From positions 2,976,001 to 3,040,000 of the forward strand of contig NW_020825321.1 of assembly GCF_003286085.1 (NCBI RefSeq): DNA of 64,000 nucleotides, written 5' to 3'. Under the pieces are notes generated by a model. It had not been told where the DNA came from. It searched no databases and saw nothing but the letters and a program-made list of their open reading frames with translations. This DNA is from Drosophila persimilis (taxonomy: Eukaryota > Arthropoda > Insecta > Diptera > Drosophilidae). Shown piece by piece: positions 1 through 11,867 of the stretch (the first letter of the stretch is position 1; each line of letters starts with the position of its first letter). Made by a program: the position numbers and the translations under genes.

Positions 1-1632
1 GTGTTAGGGGGTTGGGGAAGGAGGATGAGGAGGCTGGGGGAATTAGAAGGGACAAAGGAATTAAGGGGAAAGGGAAGCGGGCTTCCGCCATGCATATCCG
101 AACCGACGGGTAGCTGTGCTGGTGTTGGATGCAACAGCCATGGCCCTCCCAACCTTGATCATCCTAATTCCGAAGAAAATAGGGCTTATGCATGATCCCT
201 TTTCTCGCCGGGGGTCATACCTCACTCTCCCTCATCGATCCCTGCATGGCTCCTAAACAAAAATCTTCCAACAAATCATTTCCAAATCATTAACAATATT
301 TATTTTTAACGATAGTGCCTAAAGCTAAATACATGGGTAGAAAGAAAATTATATATAGTTATGGGTTGAGTATAAGCTACGGCAATAAGAGAATTAAAAC
401 TATAGGAATAATAATTTTAAATAATATATATGATCTCAAAAACATAATTTCATGAATTTAACTAGGAACTGTTGTAATTTAAGATTTCTTCATTTTCGTT
501 AATTTTCGTATTAATGCAAAAGTAAGGGTAACTAATCACCGTCGCATAGGTGTGAAGCACCTGCTGCCGCTGATCTGCGCTAAAGCTTAAAGCTTCCAAA
601 GCTCTTGAGCTTTTCGTGGGCTTAAGGCCACTTTACAACAAAAAAAGCTCCAACATAATTTAGGAAAAATCAAAGAATACGGCCGACCGGGCTCATGTAT
701 GGTTTTTTTTTGTTTGTCTCTTTATGTTAAAAGTTTATAAACGATAACTGGGAGTTCGTTCACTTACGTACTTTCAGGGGAAAGCCTGTAAGTTTTAGAG
801 AGAGAGGACACACACATGGACACGCATGACCACGGCTAACACCCGATTATCTTGATCTTCTTTTCTTTTTCTTTTTGTTTAGGGACTTTTTTTGGGCATA
901 TATAGTTCATAGATCAAATTATTCCATATTTAACTTCTATATATTATTCTTTATTCAATATTTATTCGTTTATTCAGATTCGTTGGGGTAGGTCTTGATA
1001 CATAGACCAAGGTGTGGGCGCACGGAAAAAGCTCCAAGCAGCTGGTTTCGTTTCACGGGTCGGGGTCTCTTTTTCCTTGGACGAGTCTGGTTATTCCTTG
1101 TCATTAGCAAGGAAGATCACTTGGCACTTTTTTCTTAGGGCTCTTGGCCCGGTGGCTGGATGGCCCACTCTCGGTCGCGACGGCTCGCGTTGGGGCGGCG
1201 AAGAGCTCGCTGCTGCCGGGGCTAAAGCTCGGAAACGGCTGAGGGGCCGCTCTCTGTCGGCGCTGAAGCTCGGGAACTGCTGAAGGGCTCGCTGTGGTGG
1301 ATGGCGTTGGGGTTTTAGGTGGAGCTTCCCAACTCTACGGTGGACCGCTTTGGTGGAGGGCGTTGGGGCGTTGGGTGGAGCTTCCCAACTCTACGGTGGC
1401 CCGCTTTGGGGCGATCGGCGGAAAATTCGCACCATCCTCTGCACAGTGGATCGAGGATTGATTTCTCTTCTGGGTGGATGGGGTCTTGCTTTCGAAAGGC
1501 CGGCGGATCGTGCTGATCTCCCAAGAAATTTTATTTGATTTTTAACTTTTATTAATTTTTTTTTATTTTTTTGTTTTTGAGAGCTGGATAAGCACGTCCG
1601 TACTGTTCGGATACCACGAGGAGAGAGAGAGC
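1..1632. other. Unassigned flank, no recognised gene
   Basis: No convincing coding region or named repeat was recognised. Bases 240-1000 are AT-rich with homopolymer runs. Bases 1014-1530 are GC-richer and hold a short minisatellite (separate entry). Small open frames here lack recognisable domains and overlap on both strands, so they are taken as chance. The segment ends abruptly where the shared left edge of gypsy-like copy A begins. Confidence 0.5.
1296..1407. repeat. Two-unit 56-bp tandem repeat
   Basis: Bases 1296-1351 and 1352-1407 are near-identical 56-bp units, each containing GGAGCTTCCCAACTCTACGG. More diverged GC-rich sequence of similar composition (GCTGAAGCTCGGGAACTGC) precedes them, suggesting older units. 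Nothing indicates a function. Confidence 0.8.
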
Positions 1633-1908
1633 TGCTTCTCCCGGAAATCAAGGCCTCATCCCATCGTTCTTCCCTTTTTCTTTTCGATTTGTCAAAATGA
1701 CAGTGGGAGGAAGAGGCCGATTAAAACGTCAGCCAAAAGAAATAATATGGGCAGCCCACGGTGACGAAGCGCACCCAATAGATGGCGTGTTAAAAGCTTA
1801 GCTTTCTTGGACCCAACAGAAGACTTAGCCTATTCGCGTAGCATAATTTTAGGGAAAATTAAGACGTCGATGCAAACAATTTTTTTTTCTTACAACAAGC
1901 GCACTACA
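1633..1908 (-). repeat. LTR of gypsy-like copy A (276 bp)
   Basis: On the minus strand this block runs from TGTAGTGCGC to a terminus ending in CA. It is preceded in element orientation by a purine tract (the C-rich run near 1912-1919 read in reverse), which fits a polypurine tract next to a 3' LTR. The same 276 bp recurs at 7376-7651 with about one difference. Boundaries are inferred from that shared block and the TG...CA ends. Confidence 0.65.
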
Positions 1909-2095
1909 TAATCCCCCCCACTTAAATCACGCTTGGGGTGGGACACCCAAAGTGGGATCCGCGCTTGTAACAATTCATTTCAAGGTTTTATATCCTTGGT
2001 ATGAAATTTGCCTACAAGGCGGCCTTGAAGATCTTCAAGTTCGTAACAGCAGTTTCCTAGCTTCCTCCGCACTCGGGACTTTATAAAGGTTGGTG

Positions 2096-5000
2096 CTAAC
2101 TTTGCGCTAAAGCCCTTAGCGAAATTGCTTTGCTGAAAGTTACGTCTATATACTTCTTGTCCATCCCTATAGGAAATTTGTCTCGTTCGTAAGTTAAGCC
2201 TTTTGCTTTACTGCGAACTATGTCGAAGGAATCTTTTCGCGAAAATAGGACGCCGCGATCTTCTAACATATTTAGGTTACGCATCAGTTTATAACTACTG
2301 GCATCGGTTACCATATGCTGTCCATAAGCAAGCCGATACGGAGTAGTGCTTATGGCTAAATGATGACTAGACCGAAGTGCACAGCAAATGCTGCTTAATT
2401 TCTCATTCCAATTACGTTGATCCAGGTCAACATAGTTTTTGAGGGCCACCAAAATGGATCTATTTACTCTCTCCGAAGCATTGGCTTGAGGTGAATAAAA
2501 GGCAGTATAGACATGAGAGATATTATGTTTGTCAAGCAGGGAGTTAAAAGTGTGAGATTTAAATTGGACCCCATTATCGCTTACGATGGTTTCTGGGACC
2601 CCGAAACAGTGAAAGAGGTCTTCTTCCAGGAAGCGTTTTATGGAATCTGCTGTAAACTTTCGTACCGGCTTCAAAAATGGAAATTTTGACAGATGGTCTA
2701 AGACGACAAAGATGGCAATATTTCCTTGCTTCTCGGATAAGGTCCTAAAAAGTCTACAAATAATTTTAGGAAGAATCGAGAAGGTAATCCCGTATTTCCC
2801 ATTGGTGACTTTAAGAGTTGATTTGGATGCTTCGTGCTTTAACAGATACGGCAATTATTTATGAGTTCTTTGACATCCACCGCTAAGTTTGGCCAATAAT
2901 AAGATCGCCTGAGTCTTTCAAGGGTTTTATTTATCCCACTGTGGGCACACAAGGGATCCTCATGGGCAGCTTTGAGTACGGGTTTTACAAGGGATGGGGG
3001 TATCCAAAGCTTCCAGCAGGAATCGTCTGTGATCTTGGTTCCATCGGCATGTTCCGCACGCCGAAAGATGCGTTCATCTTTGATTTTTAGATCAGGCAAT
3101 CGGGAACTGTTCAACCTAATCTTCTCTTTAGTTGACTGATATTCTGGTGATTTGAACTCAGGAGAATCAGGGTCGACCAACATGCTATTAATCGCCAAGA
3201 AGGACAAGTCTTCTGAGTGCGTACGGGACAAGGCATCGGGGACTATGTTATCACTCCCTTTTCGGTCTAAGATTTTAAATTCAAATCCCTGCAACTTAAA
3301 GGACCAGCGAGCCAATTGGGAGCTAAGATGAGCCTGCGACATTAGCCACTTTAAGGAGGCATGATCTGTAATGATTGTGAATTCTTGGCCCTCAACGTAT
3401 GCCCTGAACTTTTTTACGGCTAAAACCGCAGCGTAACACTCTTTTTCAGTTACAGTGTACTGCTTCTGGCATTTGTTAAGCTTTTTCAACATAAAAGCAA
3501 TTGGTACGTCTGCGCCCTCGTTGTTTTCTTGCATTAGAACTGCCCCTACGCCGGTATGACTGGCGTCACAGTGTATTGAGAATGGTATGGAGAAATTTGG
3601 GCTATGTAGAACTGGCGCGGAACACATTTGGGACTTTAATGACTCGAAAGCAAGCTGAGCCTCGTCAGTCCAAATAAACTTGCGCTTAGATTACAGAGTA
3701 TCTGATATGGGTGAACTAATAGCTGCATAATTGTGGATGAACTTGTGGTACCAGCCAGTCATTCCAAGATTTCCAAGATTGACTGGGGAGCTGGAAAGGC
3801 CTTAACGGCGGCTATTTTGTCAGGATCAGTGCGAATATTCCCACCACCAATCACGTGGCCTAAATATTTAACTTCTTTCCGGCAAAATTTGCTTTTCTCC
3901 ACATTTATAGTAAGATTGGCCTTGGAAAGTTGGGATGCGACCAGGGACAACACCTCCAGATGGTGCTCAAAGTTATCGGATATAACTAAGAGGTCGTCAA
4001 GAAATATGAATATTTCATTCCGTAGATGGGCTGGTATGACTTTATCCATAAGTCGCGACAAGGTACAGGGTGCGTTGATTAAGCCGAATGGCATGACGAC
4101 AAACTCGTATAAGGGACGGCCAGGCACGGTAAACGCTGTCTTATCACGAGATTTTTGATCGAGAGGAATTTGCCAAAACGCGTCCTTTAGATCGATGCTT
4201 GTGATGAACTCTGCTTTCGGTAGTCTACTCAGGATTCCGTCTATAAGGGGCATGGGATATGCATCCTTTACCGTGACCGAGTTTACTTTCCTACAATCGA
4301 TACACAATCTAACCTTGCCAGGCTTTTTAACCAGCACTACGGGTGAAGACCCAAGCTTCAGCATTCGGTCTAATTCCTAGTACATTAGCTTCTCCGTTGC
4401 CGGTGACACCGCATAGTGCCGTTGTTTAATGGGCTTTGCGTCGGCTACCTCTATCGTGTGAGTGATTACAGAGGTCTTTCCTAGACCTTGCTTTGAGTAA
4501 GATGGGAAGAGAGTTATTACCTCCTGTAGTAATACTTGCTGTGAAGGCAGAAGCGCCCTCATTGTGGGGTCTTCTAAGGTTTCAATACGTAAATTTTGTG
4601 TCATCAAGTGCAACGGTAAAAGTTCAAAAGCCGTCCAAAAATCGATTCCTAAATAGAGATTACCCGTCAAGGAAGGTACAATATAAAAACAAAGTTCCTT
4701 GGATTCCCCTCTATACGTGACTTTTGCGGAAATTTTGCCGACTATACTTTGGCTCTTTCCGTCAGCAGATCTAACTTTTAGGGACAGCGGCTTATATTGG
4801 ACTTTATTCCGAAAAACGTCGGACGCGCAACTTCCTCCTATGCAGCTAACTGAAGCTCCAGTATCCATTAGTCCTATGACTGGTTTACCAAAAAGCATAA
4901 TCTGAGCATGGGGTCGTAAATCATTTGGTTTTCCAACTACAGAAGCTAAGAGCAGTCTTTTCTCAAGTTTGCATTGTTTCTTAAAATCGCTTCTTCGGCG

Positions 5001-5388
5001 CTGGGATCGATTTGGAGAGCTAGCAAGGTGGTCAGCGTATACGCTGTTTGACACGTCTGGTATAATAAGGTCAGTGGAAGGAGAAGAATTGATCACTCGG
5101 TATTGGTCGCTTGGTTGACCAGTTGTTTGCGTGCACTTTTCGGCGGTGCACGCGACAACGAGTTTTTTGCCGTGTGGGGGTTGCACTTTTTGCAACTAGG
5201 CTTATAAGTATCGGCCCTGCCACAACCATAGCAAAATACCTACGTTCGGCCATACACTCTTGGCATCGATGGCCTTTGCCACCGCAATTCCAACAGACGA
5301 ACTCTACTACTGATACTTCCAGATCTTCTTCTTCACCTACTTCTTCACTATCTGGGGCCATAGATTCGTTTAATATAGCATATAGCAT
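2096..5388 (-). pseudogene. Pol region of copy A: zinc knuckle, PR, RT, RNase H, IN
   Basis: Recognisable blocks, in element order: CCHC knuckle CWNCGGKGHRCQEC; protease motif GLMDTGASVSCIGG with the later GNLYLGIDFW; RT motifs KLGSSPVVLVKKPGKVRLC, VMPFGLINAP and FLDDLLV; RNase H IHCDASHTGVGAVL and ITDHASLKWL; integrase HHCC finger (LCAHSG...NNCRIC) and core SDNGVQFKSHTFN with SPQANASERVNR. The order and motifs are standard for Ty3/gypsy pol. This copy is broken in a few places and is annotated as a fossil. Confidence 0.85.
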
Positions 5389-5493
5389 TGACTTGGCGGC
5401 GTGGTAAAGTTCGGGGGGCCGTCAGGGGAGGCTTGGTTTTAGCTACGGACTGCATTAATATTTCTCGCGTTCGGACCAGGTGACGTAAGGATT

Positions 5494-6657
5494 TCACAGT
5501 CGCAGCCGACTCATACAAAATTTCATGCTGTATATCAGCCTTGCTCGCAGGTTTGCTCGCAGTGTCTCAACCAAGGCTGCCGCAGACATGGGCTCAGACA
5601 GTTTATCTGCCAATGCGGCAATTACGCCATAAAAATCATCAAAGGATTCGTTTGGTCGCTGTTTCCTTAATTCGATCTCTGTTCTGATATTCCTATCTGT
5701 TCTAACGTCTTTAAATTGGCCACGCAAGGCTAGGCATAGATCTTCCCAACGGGCTTCAGGGACACTTTTATGATACCACCAAAACCACTCGCTGGCGCTT
5801 CCATCAAAGAGGTTACTGGCGTATCGAGCTGTTATTTCAAAGTTACCGTCCAAAGTTTGCTTTGTAAGTGCTTCAATACGGTAAATGAAGTCCTCAATCG
5901 ACATACCAGCCTTTCCCGTAAACCGCAGTTTCCCATTAGACATTATCTGGCTAACACGATCTGCCCGAAGGGATGAAGCGGAGGAACCTGTGGAAACTCC
6001 TGAGCCAACATTACGGGTTTGCCCCAAATTCGAGGGTGACGAACTATTTCCCGATTGATTAATCCCCGGCACTGGTACCTGTTCACTAGTGGACAGCCGA
6101 AAAAGTTGCTCGATCGTTTGCTGTTCTAGTTCTGCTACCGGTTGCATCCGAGCTGCATTTATGTTCGGGGAGGGTACAGAAGCCGTACTTTGAAGTCCAT
6201 CGGAAATGGCTCGAACTAGCCGGTTAGTTTGATCAGCCATGCTGGTCGCCAAAATTCGGGTTTGCTCTACCATAGCTACTCTAATCGCGTCCACTATGGA
6301 CTGCTGTATAGTTTCCGCCATAGTGGTCTGATTCTGTTGAGGGTCGACGGAGATTGGAGACCTGTTGGCATTCTCTGAGTTAGCCATCTCAAGAGGGCTT
6401 AGCTCTTCAACTCTTTTGCTTTGACTTCTAGTCTGAAGGGACTGAGTAACAGATGGCATTCGTGCTCTAGACGTAGACGGACCAATGGGACTAAGATTCT
6501 CAGCTGAGGCCGATGTGATGTTCAGGTCTTGCTGACAAGTGGGACACTTCCGTTTGTTACCACTTTTAGCGGTGAAGCACACTCTGTGAAAGGTGTGCCC
6601 ACAACTGGCCGACAATAGTTGTACCTGGTAAACGATTACTTCGGAGCAAATTTGGCA
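5494..6657 (-). pseudogene. Gag region with N-terminal RING-H2 finger (copy A)
   Basis: The first part (6657-6535) fits the RING-H2 spacing C-x2-C-x14-C-x1-H-x2-H-x2-C-x10-C-x2-C (CQIC, then CGHTFHRVC, then CPTC). A Ser/Gln/Asn-rich linker follows, then a capsid-like domain around 5950-5550 containing FIYRIEALTKQ, EWFWWYHK and ELRKQRPNESFDDF, typical of the retrotransposon Gag fold. Known RING-H2 domains are usually ubiquitin E3 ligases. Such a domain at the front of a Gag is unusual and its activity is inference only. The element is a fossil. Confidence 0.8.
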
Positions 6658-6659
6658 AT

Positions 6660-7375
6660 CTCCGTACTACGAGACACCACCATTTCGGTTTGGGCACCTT
6701 GGTGGTGGTATGAATATATTAGATATATATATATATAGCAAATGCAACAAAAAAAAATAATACAAAAAAAGTCACAGTCAATAGATATAGATATAGGTAT
6801 CAAAACAGTTTAGGAGCCATGCAATCGTTTTTTGGGTAGGAATAGAGTAAAGCGGATTGCGCTGTTTTCGGGTAGGGAAGGAACAGGAATAGGGTAATCT
6901 ACTTATAACTGAAATCTGCCTTACAAGTTAGGTCCGTGGCAGGATAAATAATCCCTCATCCAGCGAAATCTAAAAGGTCAGATCAGAAGTATTGGGGCTA
7001 ATGAAGGTGGTGGATTAGTTTCACTAATCATCAGGTAGTATGGGATTCCGAAGTCACCTAGGCTTAATGAGGCTTGCAACCTCAGTAATCTTCTCAGGGG
7101 TTCCTCGGGACAGCCAAAACCAAATTAATTAGGGGCAATCTCCGTAGAATTTCATCCTAAACGATTTGGAACCCGCTCTCCTTTCCTGCAGTAGTGTTCT
7201 CGCTTAGCTCCTATAACAATCTTCAACTAGTTGATAGGCTAAGCTCGACCCACGGAGTTATACCCAATATAAGTTATAACACTTCTAGTGTATCGGACCT
7301 ACTGCACGTCAATATACCCTGCACGATACTAGGATACTAGGTGGGGGGGTTCCTATACTGGTCCTTTCCTATAGC
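6660..7375 (-). other. Leader / non-coding segment between Gag A and the next LTR
   Basis: No coding sequence was seen. It contains a TA microsatellite near 6720-6736, A-rich tracts, and near 7325-7366 the hairpin-like phrase ATACTAGGATACTAGG followed by a G-run, which resembles repeats in the leader of element D. If the 7376-7651 block is the 5' LTR of copy A, this would be its 5' leader; no clear tRNA primer-binding site abuts the LTR, so that is uncertain. Confidence 0.45.
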
Positions 7376-7651
7376 TGTTTCTCCCGGAAATCAAGGCCTC
7401 ATCCCATCGTTCTTCCCTTTTTCTTTTCGATTTGTCAAAATGACAGTGGGAGGAAGAGGCCGATTAAAACGTCAGCCAAAAGAAATAATATGGGCAGCCC
7501 ACGGTGACGAAGCGCACCCAATAGATGGCGTGTTAAAAGCTTAGCTTTCTTGGACCCAACAGAAGACTTAGCCTATTCGCGTAGCATAATTTTAGGGAAA
7601 ATTAAGACGTCGATGCAAACAATTTTTTTTTCTTACAACAAGCGCACTACA
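7376..7651 (-). repeat. LTR shared by copies A and B (276 bp)
   Basis: Same length and nearly identical to 1633-1908. It is followed by the same polypurine-tract context (CCCCCCACTTAAATC). It serves as the 3' LTR of copy B and by position could also be the 5' LTR of copy A, giving an LTR-internal-LTR-internal array. A plain tandem duplication with a 5743-bp period gives the same picture. Confidence 0.65.
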
Positions 7652-7838
7652 TAATCCCCCCCACTTAAATCACGCTTGGGGTGGGACACCCAAAGTGGGA
7701 TCCGCGCTTGTAACAATTCATTTCAAGGTTTTATATCCTTGGTATGAAATTTGCCTACAAGGCGGCCTTGAAGATCTTCAAGTTCGTAACAGCAGTTTCC
7801 TAGCTTCCTCCGCACTCGGGACTTTATAAAGGTTGGTG

Positions 7839-10090
7839 CTAACTTTGCGCTAAAGCCCTTAGCGAAATTGCTTTGCTGAAAGTTACGTCTATATACTTCT
7901 TGTCCATCCCTATAGGAAATTTGTCTCGTTCGTAAGTTAAGCCTTTTGCTTTACTGCGAACTATGTCGAAGGAATCTTTTCGCGAAAATAGGACGCCGCG
8001 ATCTTCTAACATATTTAGGTTACGCATCAGTTTATAACTACTGGCATCGGTTACCATATGCTGTCCATAAGCAAGCCGATACGGAGTAGTGCTTATGGCT
8101 AAATGATGACTAGACCGAAGTGCACAGCAAATGCTGCTTAATTTCTCATTCCAATTACGTTGATCCAGGTCAACATAGTTTTTGAGGGCCACCAAAATGG
8201 ATCTATTTACTCTCTCCGAAGCATTGGCTTGAGGTGAATAAAAGGCAGTATAGACATGAGAGATATTATGTTTGTCAAGCAGGGAGTTAAAAGTGTGAGA
8301 TTTAAATTGGACCCCATTATCGCTTACGATGGTTTCTGGGACCCCGAAACAGTGAAAGAGGTCTTCTTCCAGGAAGCGTTTTATGGAATCTGCTGTAAAC
8401 TTTCGTACCGGCTTCAAAAATGGAAATTTTGACAGATGGTCTAAGACGACAAAGATGGCAATATTTCCTTGCTTCTCGGATAAGGTCCTAAAAAGTCTAC
8501 AAATAATTTTAGGAAGAATCGAGAAGGTAATCCCGTATTTCCCATTGGTGACTTTAAGAGTTGATTTGGATGCTTCGTGCTTTAACAGATACGGCAATTA
8601 TTTATGAGTTCTTTGACATCCACCGCTAAGTTTGGCCAATAATAAGATCGCCTGAGTCTTTCAAGGGTTTTATTTATCCCACTGTGGGCACACAAGGGAT
8701 CCTCATGGGCAGCTTTGAGTACGGGTTTTACAAGGGATGGGGGTATCCAAAGCTTCCAGCAGGAATCGTCTGTGATCTTGGTTCCATCGGCATGTTCCGC
8801 ACGCCGAAAGATGCGTTCATCTTTGATTTTTAGATCAGGCAATCGGGAACTGTTCAACCTAATCTTCTCTTTAGTTGACTGATATTCTGGTGATTTGAAC
8901 TCAGGAGAATCAGGGTCGACCAACATGCTATTAATCGCCAAGAAGGACAAGTCTTCTGAGTGCGTACGGGACAAGGCATCGGGGACTATGTTATCACTCC
9001 CTTTTCGGTCTAAGATTTTAAATTCAAATCCCTGCAACTTAAAGGACCAGCGAGCCAATTGGGAGCTAAGATCAGCCTGCGACATTAGCCACTTTAAGGA
9101 GGCATGATCTGTAATGATTGTGAATTCTTGGCCCTCAACGTATGCCCTGAACTTTTTTACGGCTAAAACCGCAGCGTAACACTCTTTTTCAGTTACAGTG
9201 TACTGCTTCTGGCATTTGTTAAGCTTTTTCAACATAAAAGCAATTGGTACGTCTGCGCCCTCGTTGTTTTCTTTCATTAGAACTGCCCCTACGCCGGTAT
9301 GACTGGCGTCACAGTGTATTGAGAATGGTATGGAGAAATTTGGGCTATGTAGAACTGGCGCGGAACACATTTGGGACTTTAATGACTCGAAAGCAAGCTG
9401 AGCCTCGTCAGTCCAAATAAACTTGCGCTTAGATTTCAGAGTATCTGATATGGGTGAACTAATAGCTGCATAATTGTGGATGAACTTGTGGTACCAGCCT
9501 GTCATTCCAAGAAATCGACGAACTTGTTTGATTGACTGGGGAGCTGGAAAGGCCTTAACGGCGGCTATTTTGTCAGGATCAGTGCGAATATTCCCACCAC
9601 CAATCACGTGGCCTAAATATTTAACTTCTTTCCGGCAAAATTTGCTTTTCTCCACATTTATAGTAAGATTGGCCTTGGAAAGTTGGGATGCGACCAGGGA
9701 CAACACCTCCAGATGGTGCTCAAAGTTATCGGATATAACTAAGAGGTCGTCAAGATATATGAATATTTCATTCCGTAGATGGGCTGGTATGACTTTATCC
9801 ATAAGTCGCGACAAGGTACAGGGTGCGTTGATTAAGCCGAATGGCATGACGACAAACTCGTATAAGGGACGGCCAGGCACGGTAAACGCTGTCTTATCAC
9901 GAGATTTTTGATCGAGAGGAATTGGCCAAAACGCGTCCTTTAGATCGATGCTTGTGATGAACTCTGCTTTCGGTAGTCTACTCAGGATTCCGTCTATAAG
10001 GGGCATGGGATATGCATCCTTTACCGTGACCGAGTTTACTTTCCTACAATCGATACACAATCTCACCTTGCCAGGCTTTTTAACCAGCAT
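7839..10090 (-). pseudogene. Pol remnant of copy B: RT, RNase H, integrase
   Basis: Starts at the RT palm entry MLVKKPGKVRLCIDCRKVNS, then the fingers and palm with YLDDLLV, the thumb and connection with FLGMTGWYHKFI, the RNase H domain, the integrase zinc finger (HSG...NNCRIC) and the integrase core with SDNGVQFKS. The domains match copy A almost residue for residue. There is no independent start, because the left part of pol is missing. It is broken at least once between the integrase finger and core, as is copy A. Confidence 0.85.
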
Positions 10091-10105
10091 TAGTGTGGTA
10101 TTACA

Positions 10106-11490
10106 CTAACTGCAATTATTCACATAAGCTTTGACGTCGTTAACTACTCCTGGCCAAAAGTAGTACCTACGGACGCACTCCAAGGCCCTATGAATACCCC
10201 CATGCGAGGCTAACGGGTCATCATTTGACTGTTTTAAGATATCGCTGATCAATTCCTTAGGTACCCATAACTTCCAGGCAAACGAGTCATGAAGTAAGTC
10301 ATGCTCAGCGTGCTCAGCGCTTCGGTAAACTAAGTTATCGACCACTTTTACGTCTGGCAATTGTTCCTGGTTGCTCTTTACACGATTTACTAATTCGAGA
10401 TACCCTGCAGCTCGGAAGTGAGGAGATTCTAGATCCACCATAAGCCCATTACTCTTATTCACTGCTGCGATCTCATCTTGGTGGACCCTTGACAATGCAT
10501 CTAGGACTATGTTCTGGGTTCCCTCTGGGTGCTCGATGCAAAGTCGGAAACCTTTCAATTTTAGCGCCCATCTAGCTAACCTCGAGTGTAAATCATTTTG
10601 GGACATCAACCATTTCAGTAAGGCATTATCCGTTATCACGGTGAATTGATGACCTTCGGCATAGCTGTCTGAATTTTTGAATGCACACCAAGGCCGCCAG
10701 GCACTCTAGCTCGGTCACTGTATAATTGCGAAGGGCTCTCGAAAGTCAGGACTTCTCAAAACTGGGTCCTTGCACAGCGTTTCCTTCAATTTTGCAAAGG
10801 CTTCTATTCCACCCTGGGACATGACGAATTTTTTTATTTAGCAAGTCTGTTAAAGTTGCGGATAGCGAAGCAAATTCATGTATAAATTTCCTATACCACC
10901 CGGCCAAGGAAGCTCCTCAGGGCTCGGGGGCTCTTAGGAGCGGAAACTTAGTGATGGCGGAAATCTTTTCCGGGTCTGTTTTAATTGGCCTTCGCCAATT
11001 ACGTGACCTAGATATTTTACGGATCTCCTACAGAATCTGCTCTTCTCTATATTTATGGTCAGCCCTGCGTGACGGATGTGTTCGCCACCGAACGCAGTAC
11101 CTCAAGATGCGAGGGAAATGTGTCTGAAATGACCAGCAGGTCATCTAAGTAGACAAAAACTTGATTTCGGAGAGCTGCGGGTATTACCTTATTCATGACT
11201 CTGGACATGGTTTGTAAGCCATTGCATAAGCCAAAAGGCATGACCTTATATTGGTACAACGGCCTCCCTGATATGGTGAATGCAGTCTTGTCTCTCGACG
11301 CCACCTCCAAAGGCATTTGCCGAAGTAAGTATATGAACATCTGAACTCTCGCTAATTTCGGAAATCTTCCATTCGGACGGTAATAAATTGAAAAGAGAAC
11401 AAAAATCAATACCTAAATATAAATCTTGACTGAAATTAGGAACTATTAATAGCTCTATCATTTTAGACTCCCCGCGATACTCTATTTTTT
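10106..11490 (-). mobile_element. Older gypsy-like element C, part 1 (pol remnant)
   Basis: Translated minus-strand blocks are an integrase finger (SHGGIHRALECVRRYYFWPG), RNase H (MITDNALLKWLMSQ, LDALSRVHQDE), an RT fragment (PLYQYKVMPFGLCNG, VYLDDLLVIS) and the post-protease motif NFSQDLYLGIDF. They are clearly related to, but distinct from, copies A and B. The element is heavily decayed. Its integrase core is lost at the junction with copy B. It appears to continue at about 17.95-19.67 kb, on the far side of CR1-a. Confidence 0.7.
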
Positions 11491-11867
11491 TTTATTCGGA
11501 CGTTGACATGCAATGACTGCATCTTTCAAGAGGCGATGCAGTTACTGCACCGTCAAGTGGCCCGTGTGACACCAACAGAAGGCAGTTACGCGCGGATCCC
11601 AGGCAAAACGCAGCCCTCCTCCCGCCCAACCGACCGAGGGGCGCTGCCGCATGACGCGCGGTGCGTAGCCGAACCAAACGCGAACATGCAAGAAAGATAG
11701 ATATTAGACTAACATTCGAGGAAAATTAGCACTAAACTTACTAAGAAACTAAGCATGCAATCAAAATACAAATACCACTACAGTTACTAATTAATAGAAA
11801 GGTGTGTAAGGTGTGTAAGGATTAATAATTTAATAAGAGGAAGAGAATTAGTGTTGGATATAATATG
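11490..11867 (-). other. CR1-a 3' UTR
   Basis: Holds a GC-rich block containing GATGCAGTTACTGCACCGTC (inverted GCAGTTACTGC) and CCGAGGGGCGCTGCCGCATG. The same block closes CR1-b (near 34660) and CR1-c (near 41415), each followed by a different flank. That marks this as the 3' terminus of one CR1 subfamily. The internal palindrome-like GCAGTTACTGC may be a structured 3' signal for RT recognition (inference). Confidence 0.7.

Larger units (their letters stand above)
1633..7375 (-). mobile_element. Gypsy-like LTR retroelement, copy A
   Basis: Reading leftward, the order is leader (7375-6660), RING-H2 plus Gag (6657-5494), zinc knuckles (about 5388-5200), retropepsin (about 5000-4740), reverse transcriptase and RNase H (about 4364-3200), integrase (about 3000-2096), polypurine tract and LTR. 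This gag-PR-RT-RH-IN order is that of Ty3/gypsy elements. The copy is almost complete in layout but broken in a few places. It is about 99% identical to copy B, which starts 5743 bp to the right, so it looks very young. The clade is uncertain. Confidence 0.85.
7376..10090 (-). mobile_element. Gypsy-like LTR retroelement, copy B (5'-truncated)
   Basis: A head-to-tail repeat of copy A at a period of 5743 bp, covering the LTR, integrase, RNase H and reverse transcriptase. It ends inside the RT at about 10090, where it joins the different element C. The RT-to-integrase finger portion (10090-8582) is one long open stretch with VMPFGLINAP, IYLDDLLVIS and ITDHASLKWL. It is very young by comparison with A. 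It lacks Gag, protease and any 5' LTR, so it is a truncated fossil. Confidence 0.85.

Noticed and set aside
8582-10090. 502-codon open frame as a possible host gene
   Set aside because: It is the RT/RNase H/integrase-finger part of gypsy-like copy B with no own start region.
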